Assembly (NCBI GenBank): GCA_002454125.1
Contig: DKII01000120.1
Coordinates: 426 to 11,869 of the forward strand
Direction: 5' to 3'
Source of the DNA: Novosphingobium sp. UBA6722
GTDB lineage: Bacteria > Pseudomonadota > Alphaproteobacteria > Sphingomonadales > Sphingomonadaceae
Length of the DNA: 11,444 bases
The notes beneath the pieces were generated by a model. The model did no database searches. It was given only the letters and a program-made list of their open reading frames with translations, and was not told the origin of the DNA. Numbering within the stretch: position 1 is the first letter of the stretch; the number at the start of each line of letters is the position of its first letter. The translations under genes and the position numbers were made by a program. This document shows positions 1-5,276 of the stretch, in pieces.

Positions 1-252
1 GATCGTCGCCTTGGTAGGCCTTTACCCCACCAACTACCTAATCCTACGCGGGCTCATCCTTTGCCGATAAATCTTTGGTCTTTCGACATCATCCGGTATT
101 AGCAGTCATTTCTAACTGTTATTCCGAAGCAAAGGGCAGATTCCCACGTGTTACGCACCCGTGCGCCACTAGACCCGAAGGTCTCGTTCGACTTGCATGT
201 GTTAGGCATGCCGCCAGCGTTCGTTCTGAGCCAGGATCAAACTCTCAAGTTT
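1..252 (-). rRNA. rrs: 16S ribosomal RNA, 5' part (truncated by window edge)
   Basis: The reverse complement carries the universal 16S 5' sequence AGAGTTTGATCCTGGCTCAG (226-245), followed by the conserved stretch with CATGCCTAACACATGCAAG and the variable V1/V2 regions. By alignment with the E. coli 5' end, the mature RNA should begin near 252 with AAACTTGAG. Only about the first 250 nt of roughly 1490 are present; the gene runs off the left edge. The V1/V2 pattern looks like a sphingomonad (order Sphingomonadales), which I judge from memory rather than by a search. The short open reading frames across this stretch are rRNA, not protein genes. Confidence 0.98.
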
Positions 253-440
253 GTGTCACGATAATCACGGCACGGGTAAACCCGCTGACCGCAATATCGA
301 ACTTCAGGAGCCGATACCTGCACTTGTCAAACGTAATGGATACGAAGGACATATGAGGTAACGACTTAAACAACCCATACACGGAGCCTGAAGCTCCCCG
401 GATGGGGCGCCGTCGCCCACATGTCCCTTCATCTAAACCA

Positions 441-455
441 ACAATGTCAAAGAGC
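441..455 (-). promoter_or_regulatory. rrn boxA antitermination element
   Basis: On the minus strand the sequence reads GCTCTTTGACATTGT, a close match to the boxA core (TGCTCTTTAACA in E. coli; GCTCTTTGACATTGT-like forms are usual in alphaproteobacteria). It lies in the leader about 190 nt before 16S. BoxA RNA binds NusB/NusE (S10) and lets RNA polymerase resist Rho-dependent termination while reading the untranslated rRNA operon. Confidence 0.85.
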
Positions 456-488
456 CGCCAACCTGCCGTTTTACCGACAAAATCAGGC

Positions 489-534
489 GGACAACGTTGG
501 TACCCCGCTTTTTAATTCGGGGGACTTGTTGTCC
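489..534 (-). other. rrn leader hairpin
   Basis: Arms GGACAAC (489-495) and GTTGTCC (528-534) are complementary, and nested inside them CCCCG (503-507) pairs with CGGGG (518-522), leaving an A/T-rich 10-nt loop. The internal bulges are 7 and 5 nt. The structure forms in the leader RNA between the promoter and boxA. Its role is inferred to be pre-rRNA folding or antitermination support. Confidence 0.6.
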
Positions 535-595
535 GTCTATGTTGGCGACCGGGGCGGTGGACCGTTTGAAGCGGCGTTCCCGTCCGGTGAACGGG

Positions 596-643
596 CCTCT
601 AAGCCTGGCCTTTGATTCGGTCAACGCCTTTTTGCAATTTTAT
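596..643 (-). promoter_or_regulatory. rrn promoter (sigma-70 type) with A/T-rich upstream element
   Basis: On the minus strand TTGACC (619-624, -35) is followed after exactly 17 bp by TAGAGG (596-601, -10). Just upstream of the -35 is an A/T-rich stretch (about 628-648) resembling an UP element that the alpha subunit would bind. The segment after the -10 starts CCCG, a GC-rich discriminator typical of rRNA promoters under ppGpp/DksA (stringent) control. The start site is predicted near 588. The position, facing the 16S gene ahead of boxA, supports the call. Confidence 0.8.
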
Positions 644-653
644 TTCACTGGCT

Positions 654-682
654 GCGAAAACCGCAGAAATCTGCGGCTTCGC
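654..682 (-). terminator. T-tailed hairpin just upstream of the rrn promoter
   Basis: A perfect 6-bp stem CCGCAG/CTGCGG (661-666 and 671-676) closes a 4-nt loop. GCGAA (654-658) and TTCGC (678-682) extend it as an imperfect outer stem. Read on the minus strand, the inner stem is followed by TTTT, the shape of an intrinsic terminator, which would stop leftward transcription before it enters the rrn promoter. No minus-strand gene lies directly to the right, so the dyad could instead be a protein-binding site. Confidence 0.45.
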
Positions 683-696
683 TGATCGATCTGGCC

Positions 697-709
697 CGCC
701 TCAGAGGCG
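697..709. promoter_or_regulatory. 13-bp perfect palindrome, possible operator
   Basis: CGCCTC-A-GAGGCG is a perfect dyad with one central base. That is too tight for an RNA hairpin but fits a dimeric DNA-binding protein. It sits between the divergent rrn promoter and the polysaccharide genes, about 104 bp before the glycosyltransferase start. A looser CCGA-TT-TCGG dyad follows at 718-727, and near-identical direct repeats GAATCGGGCC/GAATCCGGCC lie at 751-760 and 764-773. Regulatory function is inferred only. Confidence 0.3.
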
Positions 710-798
710 AATCATTCCCGATTTCGGTAACTTTTTGCCTGCCCAGGGCTGAATCGGGCCTGCGAATCCGGCCGTAAGCCGTTGTTTAACGCCCCCAG

Positions 799-804
799 CC
801 TAGA
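799..804 (+). promoter_or_regulatory. CCTAGA box before the glycosyltransferase start (possible -10)
   Basis: CCTAGA ends 8 nt before the ATG at 813. The gene has no clear Shine-Dalgarno sequence, since TAGAAG is a poor match. The same hexamer at the same distance precedes the ABC exporter start at 5277. It could be a -10 element giving a leaderless or nearly leaderless mRNA. No good -35 is visible 16-18 bp upstream, so this is tentative. Confidence 0.3.
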
Positions 805-812
805 AGCTGCAC

Positions 813-1832
813 ATGGCCGAATCTGTTGCAGCCCCTGATTCACTCAACCCTGCGCCCCGCGTGGCCGTAATCGTCCCTGCCTATGGGGTGGCGCATCTGC
901 TGGGGGAAGCTCTGGCCTCGGTCCAGGCCCAGAGTTTTGCTGACTGGGAATGCGTGGTGATCGATGATGGCGCACCCGATGACGTGGCCGGCGCCGTTGC
1001 CCCTTTTCTCAGCGATCCGCGCATCCGCTTTCTCAAGACCGACAATGGTGGCGTTTCATTGGCGCGCAATCGCGCCATCGCCAGTTGCACCGCTCCGCTT
1101 TTGACTCTGCTGGACGGTGATGACCTGCTGCGGACCGATTATCTTGCCACCATGGTTCCGCTGATGGAGGCCGATGCCGGCATCACCATTGCCACCTGCA
1201 ACGCACGGATCTTTGGCGCCGTCGCCGATGAGCGCTGCTGCTTTGCCAGGCCGCAGCCCGAAGGCACGCTGCGCAACGCGCTCGATCGCAGTTTCGGCAT
1301 CTATATCGGCAGCACTTTTCGCCGCGCCGATTGGGACCGGGTTGGCGGGTTCGATTCCGCCTTTGGCGTGTGCGAGGATTTCGAGATGTGGGTCCGCCTG
1401 CTGATGCTGGGCGGCCGCGCGCATTATGTTGACCGGGTGCTGGGCGACTACCGCGTCCGGGCCGGATCAGCTTCGGCCGATGCGGGGCGGATGCTGCTGG
1501 GCAATCTCAAGGTCTATGAAAAGACCGCGCGTGCCTTGCCGCAACAGGCGCCTGAGCAGGCATTGCTTGCCGAACTAATCGCGACGACGCGTGAGGCGAT
1601 TGCCTTTGAGCACGCGATCGACCGGGTGGTCGATGGCGATACCCGCGGCGGCCTGGCCGATCTGGCACGGTTGCGTCAGCAGGTTGCCGGGCCGGTCTGG
1701 CGGGCTTCCTTCGCGCTGTGGCGCATTGCCCCTGCCCTCGCCCGGCCGATGCTGCGCTGGCGGCGCCACCGGCACAGCCGCGGCTATGAACCCACGGGCC
1801 TTGCCCGCCTGTTCAAGCGGAGCGCGGCATGA
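813..1832 (+). CDS. Family 2 (GT-A) glycosyltransferase
   Basis: This 339-residue protein has the GT2 fold pattern: VAVIVPAYG (17-25) opens the nucleotide-sugar-binding domain, IDDG (50-53) and NGG (78-80) follow, DGDD (101-104) is the DXD metal/UDP-sugar site, and CEDFEMWVRL (187-196) supplies the late acidic residue usually taken as the catalytic base. It should transfer a sugar from a nucleotide sugar to a growing glycan at the inner face of the membrane. No membrane segment is obvious; the C-terminus is Arg-rich and helical and may sit on the membrane. Donor and acceptor cannot be read from the sequence. The start at 813 keeps a short tail before the domain; the ribosome site is weak (TAGAAG, 6 nt away). 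The stop overlaps the flippase start (ATGA), so the two are translationally coupled, which points to polysaccharide assembly. Confidence 0.9.
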   Translation: MAESVAAPDSLNPAPRVAVIVPAYGVAHLLGEALASVQAQSFADWECVVIDDGAPDDVAGAVAPFLSDPRIRFLKTDNGGVSLARNRAIASCTAPLLTLLDGDDLLRTDYLATMVPLMEADAGITIATCNARIFGAVADERCCFARPQPEGTLRNALDRSFGIYIGSTFRRADWDRVGGFDSAFGVCEDFEMWVRLLMLGGRAHYVDRVLGDYRVRAGSASADAGRMLLGNLKVYEKTARALPQQAPEQALLAELIATTREAIAFEHAIDRVVDGDTRGGLADLARLRQQVAGPVWRASFALWRIAPALARPMLRWRRHRHSRGYEPTGLARLFKRSAA

Positions 1833-3289
1833 CCGCGACCACTGCCCAACCTGACAACCTGCGCGATCAGGTCCGCAAGGCGGTGATCTGGCGCTCTGGC
1901 ACCCAGATCGTCAGCCAGCTGATCGCCTGGGCCTCGACCTTCCTGGTCATCCGCATCCTCTCGCCCAGCGATTATGGCCTCTATGCCATGACCAGCGTGG
2001 TGCTGGTGCTGCTGGGCCTGCTCAACGGCTATTCCTTTGCCAATGCCGTGATCCAGGATCGCAGCGCCGGCAAAGAGCAGCTTCGCCAGCTGTTCGGCCT
2101 GCTGATCGTAGTCAACGCCACGCTGGCGCTGGCCCAGGTACTGACTGCGCCGCTGGTTGCGGCCTATTTCCATCAGCCGCAGGTGGCCGACCTGCTGCGC
2201 GTGCAGGCGCTGATCTATCTCACCAACCCGTTCCTCTCGCTGGGCTATGCCGTGCTGGCGCGCGAGATGGATTTCCGCAAGCAGGCACAGGTCAACATGG
2301 CCTCGGCCGTGATCGGCGCCCTGGTGGCGCTGGCCGGGGCGCTGGGGGGGCTTGGCGTCTGGACGCTGGTCGCCGCGCCGCTTGCTACCTTTGCCAGCCG
2401 CGCCTTCGGGATGGTGGCCGTGGCCCGCGCGTGGATGTGGCCCAGCTTCGATTTCCGCTCGGCCCGCAGCATGGCAACCTATGGCGGCGTGGTCATGGCC
2501 GGGCAGATCTTCTGGTTCATCCAGGCCCAGGCCGACATCGTCATCGCCGGCCGCGTGCTGAGCGCGGCTGAGCTGGGCTATTATACAACGGCGCTGTTCC
2601 TGGCCCAGCTGTTCGTCAACAAGGTCGTGCCGCCGCTCAACGAGGTGGCCTTTTCGGCCTATGCCCGGATCCAGGACGATCCAACGGCGGTGGCCCAGGG
2701 CTTCCTCAAATCGGTGCGGATCGTGATGCTGCTGGCAATCCCGTTCTGCTTTGGCCTGGCCGCAGTCAGCGAACCGGCGGTCGAGCTGATGCTTGGGCCC
2801 AAGTGGCTGCCGGCCGCGCCGCTTGTGGCGCTGCTGGCGCTGGCCATGCCGTTCATGACGATGCACGTCATGTTCGCGCCCGCCACCAATGCACTGGGCC
2901 AGCCGAACCTGGGCACGCGCACTTCGGTGCTGGGCTCGGTGCTGATGCCGCTGGCTTTCATCGCCGGGGTCATGCTTGACGGTGCGCGCGGTATCTCAAT
3001 CGCCTGGCTGGTGGCCTATCCGCTGCTTACCGCGATCTCAGCGCATTGGAGCCTGCCGGCGATCGGTCTGAAAAAGCGCGAGCTGACCGCGGCGGTCCTG
3101 CCGCCAGTGCTGGCGGGATCAGCGATGGGGCTGGCCGTGATGACGCTCGACTCCGTGATCGAACATGACAACCTGTGGCTGCGGCTGGCGCTGCTGGTGG
3201 CGGCCGGGGGTGCGGTCTACGGCCTGTGGCTGGCCTGCTTCGCGCGCGACCGGGTCAGCGAAGTGCTCGGCCTGTTGAAGCGGAGTTAG
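1829..3289 (+). CDS. Wzx-like polysaccharide flippase (lipopolysaccharide biosynthesis protein)
   Basis: This is a 486-residue, very hydrophobic protein with about a dozen predicted membrane helices along its whole length. The N-terminus has the polysaccharide-flippase signature: VIWRSGTQIVSQ (19-30) entering helix 1, then RILSPSDYGLYAM (42-54) between the first helices, as in the MOP/MATE superfamily (Wzx, WzxC, Polysacc_synt families). Such proteins move undecaprenyl-linked oligosaccharides from the cytoplasmic to the periplasmic leaflet. The length is normal (430-500). It overlaps the upstream glycosyltransferase by 4 nt (ATGA), so the pair likely builds and exports one glycan unit. Which glycan (capsule, exopolysaccharide, O-antigen) is unknown; no polymerase is in view. 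Its TAG stop overlaps the stop of the convergent gene, and no terminator is visible. Confidence 0.9.
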   Translation: MTATTAQPDNLRDQVRKAVIWRSGTQIVSQLIAWASTFLVIRILSPSDYGLYAMTSVVLVLLGLLNGYSFANAVIQDRSAGKEQLRQLFGLLIVVNATLALAQVLTAPLVAAYFHQPQVADLLRVQALIYLTNPFLSLGYAVLAREMDFRKQAQVNMASAVIGALVALAGALGGLGVWTLVAAPLATFASRAFGMVAVARAWMWPSFDFRSARSMATYGGVVMAGQIFWFIQAQADIVIAGRVLSAAELGYYTTALFLAQLFVNKVVPPLNEVAFSAYARIQDDPTAVAQGFLKSVRIVMLLAIPFCFGLAAVSEPAVELMLGPKWLPAAPLVALLALAMPFMTMHVMFAPATNALGQPNLGTRTSVLGSVLMPLAFIAGVMLDGARGISIAWLVAYPLLTAISAHWSLPAIGLKKRELTAAVLPPVLAGSAMGLAVMTLDSVIEHDNLWLRLALLVAAGGAVYGLWLACFARDRVSEVLGLLKRS

Positions 3290-4206
3290 CGCAGCGCGGC
3301 GATGGCGCGGCGGGCGGCGGCCAGATAGGCGCCGCGGTGATAGCGGTACGTACCGATGAAGTGGACAAGCCCGGCTCCTTCGCTGACCGGCTCGTTCCAG
3401 AAATTGAGATAGCGGTCATAAGGCAGCAGCCGCGCTTCGGGCTCGTTGGCCACCACGAAGTTGCTGGTCACCTGTTCGCTGCCCCACTCGGCCCAGTAGT
3501 CTGCGCCCAGCAAACGCTCCGCTTCCTGCGAGAAGGCTTCCGCCAGAGCGCGGCCTTCCCCGCCGGGTGCAAAGCCGACAAAGCCCGAACAGCCGCGCAC
3601 GTACTTGAGTTCGGGGCGGCCGGGAATGGTGACCTGATCCATCGCCTGTTCGATCGCACTTTGCACGTGCTGGCGTCCCGGATCGGGGTTCTGGCGCGCC
3701 CAGCCGGCAATCGCCGGGACGGGAAGGATTTCCGAGCTCGCCTCGCCGCGCAGGGTAAAGCTGCACCCGGCGTCGATCGCGGCGGCAACTTCGCCGACCG
3801 GGCCGAGCGCGACGACATCGGAATCGATCTGGATGACATAGTCACCCTGGCGAAGGTCCAGGATCGTCAGCAGCCGCTCCCAGGTCCCGCCGCGCGGACA
3901 AGGGCCGGTATCGACCGAGGCAATCGGTGTGATTGGCGGGTTGCCGAGGTGGTGCGCCAGCACTTCCTTGTCCGCAGCGGTCAGGGTGCCATCGTCAAGG
4001 ATCGCAAAGCGCCCGCGCCCGAGTTGCGCCTGGAATGACTTGGCCGCGACCAGGTAGGGTAGCAGCACCCGGGTGCCGATCATCGAGAAGATCACCACCC
4101 CGTCCTCGCGCACGCGCGCGGGCGAAGTCGAAAGCACGGCGCGGCAGCCCCGCAGGAAGCGGTGTTCGCGCAATTTGCGCAGGGTCCGATCGATCAGCTG
4201 TGCCAT
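3286..4206 (-). CDS. Putative GT-A-fold (GT8-like) glycosyltransferase, unassigned
   Basis: A 306-residue soluble protein I cannot assign to a named family. It has GT-A features: GVVIFSMIG (36-44) as first strand, AILDDG (68-73), GDYVIQIDSDVVAL (121-134) with D128-S129-D130 as a DXD metal site, a GCSGFVGF segment (205-212), and WGSEQVTSNF (241-250) holding acidic E244. HFIGTYRYHRG (282-292) near the C-terminus recalls the metal-binding His and glycine-basic loop of GT8 enzymes. The likely role is sugar transfer to an envelope glycan, fitting the polysaccharide genes next door, though it is on the opposite strand. The stop codon lies within the flippase stop (TTAG overlap). The ATG at 4206 has no strong Shine-Dalgarno. 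It could also be a degenerate nucleotide-sugar-binding protein without activity. Confidence 0.8.
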   Translation of the reverse strand: MAQLIDRTLRKLREHRFLRGCRAVLSTSPARVREDGVVIFSMIGTRVLLPYLVAAKSFQAQLGRGRFAILDDGTLTAADKEVLAHHLGNPPITPIASVDTGPCPRGGTWERLLTILDLRQGDYVIQIDSDVVALGPVGEVAAAIDAGCSFTLRGEASSEILPVPAIAGWARQNPDPGRQHVQSAIEQAMDQVTIPGRPELKYVRGCSGFVGFAPGGEGRALAEAFSQEAERLLGADYWAEWGSEQVTSNFVVANEPEARLLPYDRYLNFWNEPVSEGAGLVHFIGTYRYHRGAYLAAARRAIAALR

Positions 4207-4220
4207 GTCAGGCCGCCGCT

Positions 4221-4330
4221 AATAGCAAAGCCGTGTTAAGCAAAGGCAAATTGGCACGCGCGTCCTGCCCGTCATTCGATGGATGACATGGCCCGCAGGC
4301 AAGCAGCATGGTATGTGCGCAGGTGAGAGG
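4221..4330. promoter_or_regulatory. Divergent intergenic region between glycosyltransferase and aspartic protease
   Basis: Candidate minus promoter: TTGCCT (reverse complement of 4244-4249), 17 bp, GCTATT (reverse complement of 4221-4226), for the gene starting at 4206. Candidate plus promoter: TTGGCA (4251-4256), 17 bp, ATTCGA (4274-4279), a poor -10. A GTCAT/ATGAC dyad lies at 4271-4275 and 4283-4287. GAGAGG (4325-4330), 8 nt before the ATG at 4339, is a good ribosome-binding site and fixes the protease start over the upstream in-frame-looking ATGs. The promoter calls are weak matches. Confidence 0.3.
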
Positions 4331-4338
4331 AAACAACC

Positions 4339-5241
4339 ATGTCCGCTTCCAGCCTGCTCTTGCCGCTGTCGCTTGCCGCTGCCCTGCCGGTCTTTGCCGG
4401 GCAGGATGGCCAGCAGCAGGCCGCCGCCACCGACGTCGTTGCGATCCGCAAGGATCAGTGGAGCCGGATGACCGTGCCGGTCAAGGTGGTGGAGCAAGGC
4501 CCGTTTCGCTTCCTGATCGACACCGGATCGCAGAACACCGTCCTGTCCCGCGAACTGGCGACGCGGCTCTCGCTGGTATCCAACCGCAAGGCGCGGCTGA
4601 TCAGCGTGGCGGGCACGCAAATGGTCGACATGGTCGATCTCGACCAGATCGATCTGGGTCGCCGCTCGTACTACGGCCTTTCCGCGCCCGTGCTGGAGAG
4701 CGAACATATGGGGGCCGATGGCATCCTCGGGCTTGACAGCCTGCAGGACCAGCGCGTTCTGGTCGATTTCAAGAAGGGCCTGATGGCGATTGACGATGCC
4801 AAGAACCTTGGCGGCAACCGCGGGTTCGAAATCGTGGTCGAAGCGCGGCGCCGTTCGGGCCAGCTGATCATGGCCGATGCCAAGCTGGAAGGGATCAAGG
4901 TCCAGGTCGTGATCGATACCGGCGCCGAAACCTCGATCGGCAACATTGCGCTGCAAAAGGCCCTGACCCGCAAGCGCAAGGCCGAAAAGATTGAACTGCT
5001 GAGCGTGACCGGCCACCAGGTCAGCGCCGATCTCAGCTATGCCCGCTGGCTCGAGATTGCGGACGTCCGGTTCAACAATGTCGCGATTGCCTATACCGAT
5101 GCGCCCGCATTCAAAGCGTTGAAGCTCGACAGCCGCCCTTCACTGCTGCTTGGCATGCGCGACTTGCGCAGCCTTGACCGACTGGCGATCGACTTCTCCT
5201 CGCGCCGGATCCTGTTCGACGTGCCTTCCGGCGTGCTCTGA
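4339..5241 (+). CDS. Exported aspartic protease with two retropepsin-like repeats
   Basis: A 300-residue protein with an N-terminal hydrophobic stretch (residues 5-20, ending VFA-GQ), consistent with a signal peptide and a periplasmic location. Two retropepsin-like units follow. The first has FLIDTGSQNTVLS (58-70, catalytic D61) and closes with DGILGLDSL (127-135) and VLVDFKKGLMAID (140-152). The second has VVIDTGAETSIG (190-201, catalytic D193) and closes with LLLGMRDL (269-276) and LAIDFSSRRILFD (282-294). Retropepsins normally dimerise, each chain giving one Asp; here one chain carries both, so it may fold as an internal pseudo-dimer like pepsin. Pfam families of the Asp_protease_2/gag-asp type fit. 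The substrate is unknown. SD GAGAGG lies 8 nt before the ATG. Its stop is 35 nt before the ABC exporter, so co-transcription is possible. Confidence 0.88.
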   Translation: MSASSLLLPLSLAAALPVFAGQDGQQQAAATDVVAIRKDQWSRMTVPVKVVEQGPFRFLIDTGSQNTVLSRELATRLSLVSNRKARLISVAGTQMVDMVDLDQIDLGRRSYYGLSAPVLESEHMGADGILGLDSLQDQRVLVDFKKGLMAIDDAKNLGGNRGFEIVVEARRRSGQLIMADAKLEGIKVQVVIDTGAETSIGNIALQKALTRKRKAEKIELLSVTGHQVSADLSYARWLEIADVRFNNVAIAYTDAPAFKALKLDSRPSLLLGMRDLRSLDRLAIDFSSRRILFDVPSGVL

Positions 5242-5262
5242 CTGGCCTTTTCGGCACGGCTC

Positions 5263-5274
5263 CCTAGATAGGGG
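5263..5274 (+). promoter_or_regulatory. CCTAGATAGGGG element before the ABC exporter start
   Basis: CCCTA-GA-TAGGG (5262-5273) is a short dyad. TAGATA (5265-5270) resembles a -10 element and ends 6 nt before the ATG at 5277, which would give a leaderless mRNA. The AGGGG inside it is only 2 nt from the ATG, too close for a normal Shine-Dalgarno. No convincing -35 is seen (CTGGCC at 5242-5247), so the alternative is readthrough from the aspartic protease. Confidence 0.3.
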
Positions 5275-5276
5275 CG

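Larger units (their letters stand above)
253..588 (-). other. rRNA operon leader (transcribed spacer upstream of 16S)
   Basis: This is the stretch between the inferred rrn start site (about 588) and the 16S 5' end. It contains boxA (441-455), a long imperfect hairpin (489-534), and two small stem-loops closer to 16S: GGAGC/GCTCC arms at 383-387 and 393-397, and GGGCG/CGCCC arms at 405-409 and 414-418. These probably help fold and process the pre-rRNA. The RNase III stem that pairs with sequence downstream of 16S cannot be judged because that side is outside the window. I see no credible protein gene here. Confidence 0.8.

Noticed and set aside
325..330. TTGACA on the minus strand, possible second rrn promoter
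   Set aside because: No -10-like hexamer 16-19 bp downstream, and it is only about 75 nt before 16S, within the leader.
75..685. Short open reading frames on both strands (62-93 codons) in the first 700 bases
   Set aside because: They lie over 16S rRNA, its leader and the rrn promoter, have no ribosome sites or recognisable protein features, and are chance frames.
1784..2866. 360-codon minus-strand frame, His/Gln/Arg-rich
   Set aside because: Antisense shadow of the flippase; the composition is that of a mirrored GC-rich membrane-protein gene and it lacks protein-like motifs.
3175..4038. 287-codon plus-strand frame across the flippase end and the minus-strand glycosyltransferase
   Set aside because: The translation resembles a reverse-frame shadow; the opposing frame has clear GT-A motifs.
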